Shown: positions 1-12,245, counted from the stretch's first letter. The stretch: DNA of 64,000 nt from Pyricularia pennisetigena (GCF_004337985.1 NC_043741.1:5605445-5669444); one strand, 5' to 3'. Notes: generated by a model from the letters alone, not told the origin. Numbers and translations: made by a program.

Positions 1-618
1 CACTACCAAGGGCTCCCTTCGCGCCGCTCCCGAGGTGGCGGTGACTTGGATAGCCTTGGGTCGTCGCAGACGCACGGCGCGAGCCGATCGAATTCCTTCT
101 TCCTTGAGGGGCCAGTCGGAGGAGTGCGGGGGTTCCCAGGAGCAATCAATCAGTGGGGATGCTGTCTGGTCCGCTGGCGGCAAAGAAGCCCTGTTTAGGC
201 TGGCGAGATAGCTTTCGTACTCCAAGTTCTCGAGGGTGATTGGGGAGCTGCGGTCAAGAAGCACGGGATGCGATCCAAGAGGGCGGGGACCGATTGGGTG
301 AGGTTTCGTCGACGAGGCGATTCGGGGCTCGAGGTCGGGCTCTCCAACAGTGGCGCGGAACAATCGCTCGTTGACCAAATCACGGAGTGGTGGTGTCGAT
401 TGAGCAGGTGGAAACAAGGTTGGATCCGTCGACTCGGATGCTACTAGACTTGAGCCTTGATCACGAGGAACTGATGCCGCGTCTGTTGTCGAGTTTAGCT
501 TGGCTCGGTGCGGCACAGTGTCCACAGTCGGTAGCGCAGACAAGGTATTTTCTGTGCAGGGGAGTGACATCTGGCTGCCGCTTTGGCTTAGCGGAGCCTT
601 GGCGTTGTCAGGGTCCAT
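1..618 (-). CDS. uncharacterised protein, partial (open at left window edge)
   Basis: On the minus strand an ATG at 618-616 opens a frame that runs without a stop to position 1, giving 206 codons. The frame has no recognisable domain. It is rich in Ser, Pro, Thr and Ala in its first half, typical of a disordered N-terminal region, and becomes richer in Arg and Lys near the window edge (Arg-Leu-Arg-Arg-Pro-Lys around residue 190). GC-rich third positions and the long stop-free run support coding. The frame is also open upstream of this ATG, so the true start may be further upstream or in an earlier exon. The 173-codon plus-strand frame over 387-908 reads as a shadow. No function is assigned. 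Confidence 0.4.
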   Translation of the reverse strand, partial: MDPDNAKAPLSQSGSQMSLPCTENTLSALPTVDTVPHRAKLNSTTDAASVPRDQGSSLVASESTDPTLFPPAQSTPPLRDLVNERLFRATVGEPDLEPRIASSTKPHPIGPRPLGSHPVLLDRSSPITLENLEYESYLASLNRASLPPADQTASPLIDCSWEPPHSSDWPLKEEGIRSARAVRLRRPKAIQVTATSGAARREPLVV

Positions 619-1516
619 CGTCGGCCGATCTTGACTTTGAATTGAGGCTGAACTGGGGAACCTGGGCCATGATAATATCTGAACGTCAGCGCAAGTCGAG
701 GAAACATGAATATGTAATTCAAGTAGAATTTACTCTGGTAAAATCATCAATCTCACTTTGTCTTCACTTGTGTGAGTTTCCGCTCGCATTCGAATGCACA
801 CTACAACAGTACCCAGTCGAGGCCAGGACTCCATATAATCAGGCTGATGAGTGCAAAACAGAGAGAAGAATAAGAAAAATTAAAAAAAAAAAGGTCCCAA
901 ATCAATAAATCGAACTCTTGTTGTTAATTTCTAGAATTTTTTGTGCGTCATTCCTCAAGCTGAGGAGATTGCGTGGATGGCCGATGGGGGAGAGGTCCGG
1001 GTCTGCCAGGCTAACTAGAGGGTTGGATTTGTTTCTTGGTATGAAAAAACAAACGAAAGGAGTTACTTCGTAACTAGAAAAGATGGCCGAAGAGATAGCA
1101 ACTTTATTTGCTGGCTTTGTTTGCCCATCCCATTCACCTCAGCACCCATTCTTCTACTACTCTGTGTTGCCTGTAATATCAATACATTTACATTTACTTC
1201 ATGCACCCACAATGATACCGAGACATAAGGGCACAGAACATGGCATGCAGTGCTTTCTTCATTAATTAGAATACAAATACAATTCAGAATAATTATACTT
1301 TTAGGCTCCAAGGATGTCTCCAAAGCAAAGAAAAGCACAAAACCCCACCCTATTAGTAATAAGCAACCCAACCCGTGGCTCCAAACAGAACAACGTACAC
1401 CAAGAAAAAAAAGAAAGTCAAAAAAAAAAAAAAAAAAAAAAAAAATCAAAGAAGAAGCGTATCAACTCCCGATGCGTTCAAATTACAAAAACTGACAAAC
1501 ACCCATCCTGCTACTC
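619..1516. other. intergenic, no gene seen
   Basis: AT-richer DNA between the left-edge gene and the permease stop codon. It contains an A-run at 1421-1445. The small frames here are broken by low-complexity lysine or phenylalanine runs and look spurious. Confidence 0.5.
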
Positions 1517-3406
1517 CTACTCCGCAGGGTAGGTACCCGTGACCAGATCGGCCTCGTGCGCCTTGACGAACCCGCACCGCGTCCAGGCCTTGTGGCCAAT
1601 GTACAGCATGGCAAACAGGATCAGGCTCACGTAAGCGACAAAGAACTCGGTCACGCTCCACGGCAGGAACGCGGTGAAGCCCTGAGTGATGATGATGAGC
1701 AGGTTGAAAAAGATGCCGTACCACGTCAGCCACGGCTGCGCGGGCGCCTGGTATGGCAGCTGCTCCGCCGGGATTCCCTGAACGCTGAGCGCCCGGCGGA
1801 AGAAGAGGTGCGAGACGTTGATCGAGGTCCACGAGATGAAACCGGCCACGCCCGAGATGTTCATGAGCCAGTTGAACACAGTCGTTCCGCCCTCCGATTC
1901 GTTCAGGAAGCCCAGGAGACCCCAGATGGCCGTACAGCCGATGGCGTAGTAGGGAACGCCCCACGAGGTAGTCTTCATCATCCAGCGGGGAGCGAGGTGC
2001 TCCTCCGCCAGGCCGACGAGGACGCGAGAGCCCGAGTAGACGTTGGCAATGGCTGCGCTGAGGACGACGGTGAGGAGGACGGCGTTGATGATGTGCGGAA
2101 GCACTCGCACGCCGGCCAGATCCACAGCAATGACAAAGGGCGAGCCAGATGCGTTGTTCTCGCCGCTGCTGAGAGCCTCGTTGGTGTAAGGAATGACTGC
2201 GTATCCCGTCAGTACGTTTGCCCCGTGTGGAATTGTTTCTCCGAGGGGCTTTTCTCGCCCTCTGTGGGCTAAACATGTGCTATGTGTACTTACGAAGGCC
2301 AATTATAAAGACGGTGAGCACGAAAAGAGTGATGATAGACCAGAAAACCCACTTGATGGCCTGGGGAACGGTCTTGCGTGGGTTGTGCGTCTCGCCGGCG
2401 CCGACACCGACCAATTCAGTGCCCTGGTACGAGAACCCGGCCTGCACCAGCACAGCCCAGAATCCGGCGAACTTAGCGAGAGACTCGTTGTTGCCCATCT
2501 GATCCAGCAGGTAAGGGGCAAAGGCGCCGGGGTTTTGCCAGTTCTTCACGCCTATGACTCCATCCTGGCCTGCACCCGCGTCGATGCAAACGCCGAAAAT
2601 GATGAAGCCAATGACTGTGATGACCTTGATGGAGGACAGCCACATCTCGATCTCTCCATACATCTTGATGGGCAGAACATTGAGGGCAGTTATAGCAACC
2701 CAAAAGACACCGACAAAGATGCTCAGAGACACCTGGGGGAGCCAATACCGGATAATCAAACCCGTTATTGTCATTTCCAGGGCAAAGGCTGGCGGGGTGA
2801 GCAGTGTTAGTCAAGACGAGTACTCGACTGCCAAATGAGACTAGCTCGATAAGAGTGCCTATCCAGGAATGACTCTGTTCAATACTCACTGATGCACCAA
2901 GAGAACCAGTAGATATAGCCCATAGCAAATCCGAGGGAGGGGTCCACAAAGCGACTGGCGTATACGGTAAAGCCGCCAGTAACAGGCATGTAAGTAGCCA
3001 TCTCTGCCAAGCCAACCATGACACTGTAAACCAGCGTTCCGACCCAGATGAATGCGAGAAGACAACCGGCAGGGCCAGCCTTGGCAACTGCACTCCCACT
3101 ATGTAGAGCAAGCAAGGTCAGAACAAGATATTCCTAACACTATATGAAAGAAAAGGAGGTACCATTAGGTTACCCGTGGCGGGTAAAGTGAGTTGAACAG
3201 GGGGAGTCAGGCCAGCCTTACGTTCCGATAAACAACCCGGTACCGATCGTACCGCCTACTCCCAACATCATCAGATGCCGAGTGGCCAACCTCCTCTTAA
3301 GATCGGCCGTCATCTCGACCCGACCGACCTGTTTCTCAAAGTCATTGTCGAGTTGCCCCTTGGGGTCGGCATCCGACTTGTGGGTCGGGTCGATCGAGTC
3401 TCCCAT
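1517..3406 (-). CDS. amino-acid permease (fungal YAT/AAT type)
   Basis: Plasma-membrane amino-acid/proton symporter of the APC superfamily. Deduced exons, in transcription order: 3406-3222, 3098-2890, 2788-2294, 2259-1517, giving 543 residues, normal for this family. The soluble N-terminus is followed at about residue 48 by the family signature around LGVGGTIGTGLFIGTG, which spans the first splice junction. TM helices follow, with the conserved stretches MATYMPVTGGF, SYQGTELVGVGAGET (substrate-site region in TM6) and WLMNISGVAGFISW. All three junctions keep frame and use GT/AG; the fourth exon uses the AG ending CACAGAG. The substrate cannot be read from sequence; general or basic amino-acid permeases are the nearest recognisable group. 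Confidence 0.9.
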
Positions 3407-5130
3407 CTTTGCTGGCGAGGATGTTCCTTGCTACCTCAGCAAAGGTAAATTCTTTTTTGAGAGACAGAGTATCGGGCAAACCTATCTGGTAGATGATAAT
3501 GCCCACCCAACCAAGACGGTACACTGAGGATGACAATGATGTTCCTTTTGAATAATGGAAAGTAGGGGGGAAAGGCAGTGGGTTTTAGCAGGAAGGCCCG
3601 AAGAGCAAGAAAAGGAGAGAGAGAAAAAAAAAATTATGGATCAAGCAGTGTTGCCTCTTGTGGTTCTGGACTCGGCCCGTGGAAAGGTTGGATGGGGTGA
3701 CTCTGAGCAACAACCCTAGCAGTCCGGGGAAAGCACTCTGGAGGGAAAGACGCTCGAATTATATCCTAGAGATGGAAGCGTCCGCCTAGCGAAGCATGGA
3801 AAAAGATAAGAGAGGAGTGATAGAGAAAAAAAAAAAAGTTGTTAATAGCGCAGTGGCGTAAATTCAACTTTTTTTTTTTTGCATGCATGTACGTGCATCT
3901 GGAGCCATTATACCCTTTTCGGCCACTAATAATTTTTCTCCTCCAAGTCCGCGCCCATGTTGCTGCTGGTGGGACCATATTTTGCCATTGAGTCAGAAGA
4001 GCTTGAAATTTCTGCAGGCTATGAACGCGCAATTCAGGCTCTTCCCCATCAATCGTGGATGGGTAAGTGGGCAGGCGGGTGGGTTGTCGGGTGGGCATGC
4101 CGAGAGAAACAGACAGAGAAAAAAAAAATCAATATGGGACTCCATCCGTGGGAACGGAGAAAGACGACGGAGCATGGTCGGTATCTTCCGGGACGTGATG
4201 GAATTTCTTTTTGCTGTCGGTGCTGCCGTGATGCAAGTGAAGCAGGGGAAAAAACCAGATTCGGCATGAACTTGCAAAGGGATTGTCATCTGTTACACCG
4301 GATTGGGTAATTCGATCAGCCGGCCCAACCCACTCAGTTTTGCCTCTGTTGTTCCCATGCCAGAAATACTGCTGCCAGACTCAACACTACGAAGTACTGT
4401 ACGCGTGGGATGAGCCCTTGAAAACTTCTTTTAGGCTTTGACATTGTGAAATCTTTAGCAGCATTGTTATGAAGGCTAGGTCTAGAACATTAATTAGTAC
4501 AGCTAAGGTACCCTGACGCTAGCGTTGAGCATATGTAGTCGAGGTAATTTGGCAGGTATTAATTATCCACTATGACAATGATGTAAAGTAGAGGTCGATA
4601 GTTTGTCAAATATCGGTATAAATGATAAAGATGCCCGGAGAAGCGCATTGGGACCACATTTGCAAGTCTACTTATAAATTAGGCTACGCATATATCATAT
4701 ATACCAATCGACGGGTAGCGACACTTTCTTCAGGCTCACCGGTTGTGGAACAATTGCAAACATCAACACGCGAGGTCTGGTCCCTTGTGGCAGCAAGATT
4801 ACCCAGATCCACCTGATGGGTGCAGAGAACAGGGGTCAGTGGATATAGCGCGGGTATAGATTAAGGTTGGTAGCCGTCTTATAGCATGAACCATCTTTAC
4901 GGCCCAGTTCGAAACTAGAGCAATTAAGTTCTCATCCACAATAATCTAGTCTAGACTCAGAATCTAGCTGGCCTAGTTCTAGATCGCACAAGATAAAATA
5001 TGTGGTTACTCAATCCGATAACGTTGTGTGCAATACACATCAGATAACGGCATCTTTGCTTCCACGAACCTCAACAAAAAGGTTATTGCAATTAGACCTA
5101 ACCCCTTGGCTGGATAGATTACTACCTGCT
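3407..5130. other. intergenic, 1.7 kb
   Basis: Upstream region of the permease and downstream region of the zinc-cluster gene. It holds several A- or T-runs (3625-3633, 3825-3837, 3870-3880). Around 4941-4985 CTAG-containing hexamers are unusually dense. No convincing gene is seen. Confidence 0.5.
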
Positions 5131-7916
5131 TCACAAGTTTGCACCTTGACTGGACATCGCATCGTCGCACATGACCGGGTAAAAGGATCCCAGATAATTG
5201 AATCCTTCAGCTGTCCCGGCAAACACGTCCGGAGCTCGGCTGCTGCCCACGCCAATCTGCTGTGGCAGGCCCTGGAAGTGGCCACTCATCGGTTCTCCCA
5301 GGAGGGTGCCATAGACATTGGCGTTCATGGAGCCCTGAGAGCTTGGGTACCGGGTCGCATCCGCAGCTATGCTCTGCGCAAATGTATTAAATGTTGAAGG
5401 AGTAGCGGATAGGCCGCCTCTGGTTGTTGGCGGTACTGGGTACGCTGGCAAAGACGAATCCGCAGGACTTTTCAATCTGGTAGAATACATGTTCAGTGTT
5501 TGAGCAGAACGAAAAGGAATATGCTGACTGCAGGTTCAGCAGCAAACAGATACCTACGGCGATGTGAAGCCCATCATGGGTGCCGAGGCGCCCATACCCG
5601 AGGAGCCAGACATTGTGCCCATCGTCGCGGCAAGCGCCAAGGAGCTTGCGTCAGTCATCAATTCTTGGACCGAAGAATGCTGTGGATTTTCCGATATGTC
5701 AGCACTTAACCGATGGGCACTGCTTTTCGAGCAAAGACTAGCTCACAAGTTCCACTGCTGAGGTGTGCAAAAGCCTCATAACCCTCAGCGCCTCGAGATT
5801 CAGTTGCACTAGATCGCTGGCAGGGCGCTCCAGGTGTACAGCTCCAGTAGGAAATCTAGCCTGCTCCTGGCTGTAATGTGCCAGCACTAGTGAGGAATCG
5901 TGGGCTGCTGATACCAGGCATGGGTCCGCAATCGCTTCGTAGCCATGATGCAAAGCCTCTTCGAGAATTAGCGGGATTGCAGAGGCGTGCTTCACACACA
6001 GAGATTCAAGTCTTTGTATGGTATCCCTGTCGTGAGACGTCGGATCCCCTGCTATCGTATCGGCGCGGCACAGCTCACTGGCGGTTTGATGGTAAAGCAC
6101 ATGGAGGGATATTAAGCCTCCCAGCTGCATCGTCTTTTTGCGCATACGTAGTGCTGTCTGAGTGAACTGCAGAGTTGCCGGGAGGTTATCGTGCCAGGTT
6201 TGCAGGGCCGCGAGAATCGTCTCAACTCCCTGCTGCGACATGCCCGTCTCTTGGGCTAGTTCCTGTCGTCGGACGTGTCTGTTTGCATGTCAGCCTCTCT
6301 GATTCTGATTCTGGTACTGTTTTTGGATGCGTACGCTATCCACCAGGTTCCCGGTTTACTAACTTTAATACCTGCTTGCGCAGGAATGTGAGCCGTATGA
6401 ACTGTGCCGGCAGGTCAGGTACTTCAGCTTGAGCTCCCTGTGGTGCAAACGGAAGTATTTTCCACGGCTGCAGGACCTCGGTGATGCTTGGTTTCTGCAG
6501 GTAAAAATTCCTCTCGTTGCACGGAAGCTGCAGCTGAACCTCACTGTCGGCTATGAGTGAGCTCCTGTCACCCTCGCCAAATGAGGAGGCATCTACAGCC
6601 CAAGCGCTCCAGGCTAGCCGCCGTCGGGACTCTCGCATCGAGGGAGAAATTTTCGGAGATTCACAATACAAGTCATTTGACATTTCCGAGTTCAGACCAA
6701 GGGACTGGCAGATTCGAACGGCAAGGCCGCTCAGCACGAGTGCAGAGGCGTAATTGCCTACTCTGATCTCGTGCTCGTAAAGCAGCACCGCCGACTATCG
6801 TCACGTACCATTAACCTCAAGTTAGTGTGTTGAGATGACAGGCCAACTTAAGGATCTTTGGTTAATCTCACCATTCCTTTCTCGACAGAAACAATGTCAA
6901 GATCGGCTAGCAGCAGTGTCTGTGCCTTTTTAGCCCATTGGCTACCAGTTTTTAGAGCAAAACCTGCCTCTAACATGGAGTCGCTGGCGTGTCGGAGGGC
7001 AAAGAATCTGGAAGAGAGTCTTGGTCAGATCTTCTCCTTCTTCAGAGGCATCTGTGGTCTTTGAGCTATCTTACTTGGCTCCAAGTGCGCAAACTGCAAG
7101 TAATAGCACATCTCTCAATAGCCCGCGCTGAAGCCTGCCATCCAGCTGCTGCACCAGAGTCGCTCTGTGGACGAAACCGAAGCAACGTAGGCTGTGAACG
7201 TTGACAAAGTATTCGTCAAGCAGCGCTATGAGGCGAGCCTTTTGATCAGGCAAGTTAATAGCTAGCAGCCTGTGTACAGCATTCTTGGCGTCAGTGGGGC
7301 AGTCCAACCTCCCATAAAACTAGAGAAAGCAGTCTCACCATGTCAAGTCCACATTGATGCCCTCCTCCTGGCTGGATGATGATGTCAAATCGGAGCCATC
7401 ATAATCAGGAATGTTTGGGGCGACACGAGAAGGACTGATCTGGCGTGATCTGGGTGGGCTATTTCCCCCCGATGGCGAACAGCTGCCGCTTCTTTTCCTG
7501 GACCTGATCTTTGACGACAATTCGACCCAGTCCGGCACCTGCTTGCCCTCGTAGACGCACTCCATACCACGCTGGCGACAACGTTCGCATATGGGTCGGT
7601 CTCCAGAGCAGCGGCTCTTGGATCCTCGACATGCCCCGCAGGACCGATAAGTTCGTGACCTCTTTATGCCGGTTTGTGTCCGCGAAGTGGCTACCAGGCT
7701 GTTGCCATCATCACTGGCAGATCCCGCTCGTGATATGTCCGGATACAGGTTGGAGTTGGGGCATATAAGATCCAGACGTTCACAATTTTTGCAACCGCCA
7801 GGGTACTCGTCACATTTGACCTTTCGAGAGCGACAAGTCTTGCAACCCGTGCGAGATCTTTGTTTGGCTTTTCTCTGTTTTTCTTTATCCGTCTGGAAAT
7901 AATCGGTGGTATCCAT
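5131..7916 (-). CDS. transcription factor with two tandem Zn2Cys6 domains and a fungal-specific TF domain
   Basis: Nuclear sequence-specific regulator. Deduced exons: 7916-7339, 7269-7075, 7007-6872, 6794-6372, 6262-5747, 5679-5558, 5476-5131, giving 771 residues. The N-terminus carries two complete zinc clusters. The first has Cys at 25, 28, 35, 42, 45 and 52. The second has Cys at 93, 96, 103, 110, 113 and 120. Both show the exact C-X2-C-X6-C-X6-C-X2-C-X6-C spacing and basic residues in the first loop. A fungal-specific TF middle-homology domain follows, with the family hallmark of a region like LLDEYFVNVHSLRCFGFVH and, later, a helix containing SALVLSGLAVRICQSLGL. The C-terminus is Ser/Pro/Gly-rich. 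The first intron (7338-7270) is the least certain junction; a shorter alternative would be too small for a fungal intron. Target genes are unknown. Confidence 0.85.
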
Positions 7917-9327
7917 GGCTTGAGTGTCGCAACGCTTTTTTGTTGATATTTTATTTCCCTCTTAAAAGAAGCCGCATAGGAGAGTATGGGGTATTTGTTA
8001 TTGCAAGGGTGAGATAGAGAGGCGGCCTAGCTTTTATGGGTTGCGAGTCGACCAGGTCGAGACTGCATATCGGCATAGAAAACTGCCCACACCTACCTCG
8101 GATAGGTAGGTAGGTAAATAAGGTGGCCAGCTTTGGTAGGTTGGTAGGTAACATAAGGTGAGGTACCTACCTACCTTGCCTACGAGATATCTAAAAAGAT
8201 GTCACAATACACTGTGGCGGCGAAGAAATCCAGCCCCGGATTGGGTACAGACTGGAGCTCACAGTCCAAGAATGAATGCCCCATCAATAAAACATGACCT
8301 CTCATAGAAGACTGGTTGGCGGGCCGCAGTGGTGTCATTGTCGTCTGGCAAGGGCGCGTTGATGGAAGCATACCCTGTCCAATCATGCGGTACAGAAGCT
8401 TGGCCTTTTTCTGCCCCCGGAGATGGATCATTATGGACTCGATAACTGGCACCTAATCTGATCCGTTGTGTTGTGACATGGGTGATGGTTGGACACAGCA
8501 AGATTACTATCGAGAGAGGGATTAAATGAGGGTTGACTGTAATTGTCATCGACGCGCTAGAAAAGTAGAATAAAAAAAAAAAACAAGAAACAAAGAAGTT
8601 CGGTTGCCTAACTTGCCAACCCCAACTACAGTCCTCAAGGGCGCCAGCACTTGGGAGGACGGCTGCCAAAATGCTACCAAATAGTCCGAACGCACAAATG
8701 ACAGGCAACCAGGATCTCCGGCTCATCGCTTCTCGCATTTCAAAAAGTCCACATGCCCCGCAGCCCACATTCTGAAGAGGCTAGCGTCCAATGTTTAGTA
8801 GCCAAAATAAGGTACTGTAACCTGCAGCCTGCCGCCCAACGGTGAGGGCTCCACGGTACTGTACCTGCCTATAAGGTGGCTGCAAGCACACACAGCTTAC
8901 AAACCAAGCCAAGCAGGGGAAGCTTACCTCAGTTTACCTACCTCCTACAGTCAAGGCAGCTGCGTCCTTTGTTCGCCAGACTGGCACTTACTCTGCCAGG
9001 AAGGTTCCACCAACCACACAGCTGGAGATCAATGTGACCCGCCCCCACCTTCAATCTCTGAATCTCAGGACGACCACAAGAGGAAAAACTAAGATAAAAA
9101 AATAAAACAAAAAACAAGGCTGCCTAGTAGGGTCGCAAGGCTTGTGTTGCAAAACAATACTAACTCATTACCAAGGTTTTTGGGATTCAACAAACGAGAT
9201 AACGGATCAGCCAGGGTGTATGGGACCAATAACGGCTGCCTGAAACCACCCCGGAAGAGCAAGATTTTGGAATCAAGCCGAACCTGGGAGGATTCTTTCT
9301 TTCAAAGATTTTCAGCCCCAGCTAGCC
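7917..9327. other. divergent intergenic region with TAGG/CCTA repeats
   Basis: Shared upstream region of the zinc-cluster gene (-) and DPH2 (+). It contains a dense cluster of TAGGTAGG/CCTACCTA motifs at 8088-8178. An 169-codon minus-strand frame at 8259-8768 contains a poly-Phe interruption and no domain, so it is not called as a gene. Confidence 0.5.
8088..8178. repeat. TAGG/CCTA tetranucleotide cluster
   Basis: Repeated GGTAGGTAGGTA and its complement CCTACCTACC recur several times in about 90 bp, on both strands, upstream of the zinc-cluster gene. It may be a simple repeat or a regulatory array; sequence alone does not decide. Confidence 0.7.
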
Positions 9328-11133
9328 ATGGCCGATCAACCCACCGTTGCGCCAGCCTTGTCGACACCAGCCGAACACCTTTTTGAGCACGTTTCTGACG
9401 AGGCTCGCGGCGACACAGGCCAGGAGTCACACGCCACCAATCATGATCTAGCCGTCGTCTACGAAGTTGCCCGCACTGCCCGGGAGCTGCACGATGGCGG
9501 CCGACGTCGCATTGCACTGCAGTTCCCCGACCACATGCTGCCCGATGCCCCTGCAGTAGCGGCTCTTCTAGAGGATGCGCTGGCGTCCTTGCGGGATGGG
9601 GGTGATGCTGTCGTCAAGTCTGACAAGCCTGAAGCTACCGCATCGAGTCAAACCGATCTAAACCCTAAGGTGGCTGTGGATAAAGTCTCGGACTCCTCCA
9701 GCCAGGTTGCCACTGATGTGCAAGGCTCATCAACAAAAAGCGCAACGACCAGATCCACAAGTCTGCAGAAGCAGAGGATATACATCCTCGCTGACACGTC
9801 CTACAGTGCCTGCTGCGTCGATGAGATTGCTGCTGAGCACGTCGACGCGGATGTGGTGGTGCACTACGGCCGATCATGCCTATCTCCAACCTCTAGACTT
9901 CCAGTCATCCATGTCTTCACCAAGCATCGCCTCGACCGCCAAGCTGTCATAAGAGAATTCGTCAGGGAGTTCCCAGCCATGGACAGTCGAGTGGTTCTCA
10001 TGGCTGATGTTGCGTATCAAGATCACGTGGACTCGGTTGTGTCTGATCTCAGCGCGCGTGGGTACACCAATGTACTAGCGACTTCGGTCATACACCTCCC
10101 GTTTGGCAAGTTGCCTAATAGGACTGCTCGAAATTCCACCGGAGATAGTGTTGAATTTGAAGGGCCGTCAGCTGCAGACCTCACCCAGTATGACATATTC
10201 CACATATCCACTCCCCCTACCTCGCTTCTCCTCGCACTTTCATCTCGGGTCCAGTCCCTTCGCATTTTCCCCACCGCCGCGCCCAACACATCGTCATCTT
10301 CGCATTTGTCGGATGCGCCGTCTGTGGCTCAATTCTCCCGCCGCCTTCTCGGACGGCGCTATGCAAAGCTGCTGACCCTATCGACGGCTGGCATCATTGG
10401 TATTCTGGTCAACACCCTTTCCGTTTCGAATTATCTCTCCTCATTGGATGCCATTCGCAAGCAGATTGCTGCGGCGGGAAAGAAGAGCTACACAGTGGTG
10501 GTTGGTAAGCTGAACCCGGCGAAGCTCGCAAACTTTGCCGAGATTGATGGTTGGGTCGTTGTTGGTTGTTGGGAAAGCAGTCTGGTCGAGGATGATGCGT
10601 CCTTTTATAGGCCAGCCATTACCCCCTTTGAGCTTGAAGTAGCCCTCATGAAGGATGAAGAGCGGGTATGGGGTGACAAATGGTGGGGTGGCATCGAAGC
10701 TGTCAAGGCACCACCAGAAGGCGCAGACACGTCTGCTGGAAAAGAAAAACCCGCGACCGAACCGGACGGACTTGCAGCACCTGATGCTCAAGACGACGAT
10801 GATGAGTCGGCACCACCAGAGTTTGACCTCCGCACAGGCAAGCTGGTCAGCCGGAGTCGCCCGATGCGTGGTCAACGGGTTGCAAATGCCAGCACAGGGG
10901 ACGATTCTACGCCCCGCGCACCAGTGTCTGGCGAAGTGGCACTGCGGCAAAAGGCAGAGGTTGCCACAATAAATGGAGTGGTCAGCCCTGGCGCCGAATT
11001 TCTGCGGTCTCAGAGGACCTGGACAGGTCTCGGAAGCGACTTTGATACCGAAGAGAGGAGCACTGTGGTAGAGGAGGGACGTAGTGGTGTCGCCAGGGGC
11101 TATACGGTTGGCAGTGATGCCGATCGCTCATGA
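9328..11133 (+). CDS. DPH2: diphthamide biosynthesis protein 2 (Dph2)
   Basis: Subunit of the Dph1-Dph2 radical-SAM 3-amino-3-carboxypropyl transferase, which starts diphthamide synthesis on the elongation factor 2 histidine in the cytosol. Single exon, 601 residues. The three-domain Dph1/Dph2 fold is recognisable. The N-terminal domain contains [13 protein letters not shown]. It is followed by [16 protein letters not shown] (Cys162/Cys163) and HYGRSCLSP (Cys184). The C-terminal domain contains [14 protein letters not shown] and [12 protein letters not shown] (Cys414). The C-terminus ends with the typical [17 protein letters not shown] element. A Ser/Lys/Thr-rich low-complexity insertion lies at about residues 98-148, and an acidic linker at about 470-505. 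Both are expected to be disordered. No intron is needed. Cysteine 184 corresponds to a conserved Dph family position; I did not align which cysteines bind the cluster in Dph2. Confidence 0.93.
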   Translation: MADQPTVAPALSTPAEHLFEHVSDEARGDTGQESHATNHDLAVVYEVARTARELHDGGRRRIALQFPDHMLPDAPAVAALLEDALASLRDGGDAVVKSDKPEATASSQTDLNPKVAVDKVSDSSSQVATDVQGSSTKSATTRSTSLQKQRIYILADTSYSACCVDEIAAEHVDADVVVHYGRSCLSPTSRLPVIHVFTKHRLDRQAVIREFVREFPAMDSRVVLMADVAYQDHVDSVVSDLSARGYTNVLATSVIHLPFGKLPNRTARNSTGDSVEFEGPSAADLTQYDIFHISTPPTSLLLALSSRVQSLRIFPTAAPNTSSSSHLSDAPSVAQFSRRLLGRRYAKLLTLSTAGIIGILVNTLSVSNYLSSLDAIRKQIAAAGKKSYTVVVGKLNPAKLANFAEIDGWVVVGCWESSLVEDDASFYRPAITPFELEVALMKDEERVWGDKWWGGIEAVKAPPEGADTSAGKEKPATEPDGLAAPDAQDDDDESAPPEFDLRTGKLVSRSRPMRGQRVANASTGDDSTPRAPVSGEVALRQKAEVATINGVVSPGAEFLRSQRTWTGLGSDFDTEERSTVVEEGRSGVARGYTVGSDADRS

Positions 11134-11237
11134 AAATTCAAAGCCACCTTGGCAGCAATCTGAAAAGAAAAAAGAAACAAAAAAGAACCCCCCACGATGG
11201 CTGCCACAAGCACTCGAATATATCCCGCTATTTGAAT

Positions 11238-12245
11238 TCATAGAGAATGCTCCCTATTATCGACAACAGAGGGATTTTTTGGGTTCCGTCGGTCCTGGCC
11301 TGCCATATGCTCACCACAATAGTCCCATAGAGCTACCTCCACGGGATCAATACGTAGGCCACAAGAGGCCAAAGACTGGTCAAAGGTGTTCAGATCGTTG
11401 GAATCACCATACTCATTGCGAGACATACGGACTATCTGGGCCGTTTGGCGGTATGAATTGTCTCGAAGAGGTTTGGAGGCTCAAGCCGGATACTAGCGCC
11501 TACCGATGTGATGAGCATGTCTGGCATAGCCATTGATTTTGGGGGAAGTCAGCCACGAGGTTGCCTTTCCTCGTCCTTCTGCCTCCCGACATGAACTTCA
11601 TGCTCAGCCCACAAGGCCACGTACCTTAGGTGCTGCTCGAGTGGCGCAGTCAGCTTTCCCGCGCCTTGTGGGACCACGCGGGATTCCCTGTTCTCTCCGA
11701 ATTTGTTCTCAGCACTGGTGTTCACGACCAGAAGCTGCGTGTCACCTTCAGTGTCCCAGTCCAGCCACCCATGCTCCTCGTCCGCGATGACGGAGCGTCG
11801 AAGCTACATCTTGTCGCGCGATGCCCCGCCCAGCCACGGGTAAGATGTGGTGGCAATCACGCTGCAGACGAGCTCGGCCTTGTTGGCAGCATCCGGGACG
11901 TCCAAGTCCAGCTTGAATCTGAGGACGTGGTTGTGCATGCCGCCTCTTGTTGTCGTGTATGGCGAAGTAGTAGTCCTAGTTCTTCCCGCGGTGACCCGCC
12001 TGGAACCAAAACTCCGGATGCTCGTCATGGTGTCAAGAAAAGATAGAGGCAAGGAATAGTCCAGCGGATACTAACATGATGTTTGATCACTCGCCGGCAT
12101 CCTCCACCGAGGTAAGGCTGAGCTCAAGCTACTCCAGAAACCATTCTGTCACGGATTCAGCCTCGTCCTCGGTTGTTTGTCGCCACAATTTACTATTTGG
12201 TGCCGTTGTTGTCGCCGGAGGGCTTTGAATGCCTTGCCGCGCATA
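11238..12245 (-). pseudogene. secreted copper amine oxidase, degraded and internally deleted
   Basis: On the minus strand several short collinear pieces match a fungal copper (topaquinone) amine oxidase. From about 12240 a frame reads like the mature N-terminus, with SKLWRQTTEDEAESV then TEWFLE-stop-LELSLT. Shortly after, at about 12010-11800, pieces corresponding to the C-terminal catalytic domain follow: DYYFAIHDNK, then in another frame GMHNHVLRFKLDLDV, SYPWLGGASRDKM, stop, and VVNTSAENKFGENRESRVVP. At 11426-11238 a last piece has ALW...GEH...D..N, similar to the conserved histidine region. Several hundred residues between the N-terminal and C-terminal parts are missing. There are at least three in-frame stops and one frameshift. 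The intact family is roughly 650-750 residues and oxidises primary amines. This copy cannot be functional as read. Confidence 0.7.

Noticed and set aside
387..908. 173-codon plus-strand frame
   Set aside because: It overlaps the better minus-strand frame, ends in a Lys-run, and has no domain.
8259..8768. 169-codon minus-strand frame with a hydrophobic start
   Set aside because: Contains a poly-Phe interruption from an A-tract and no family similarity.
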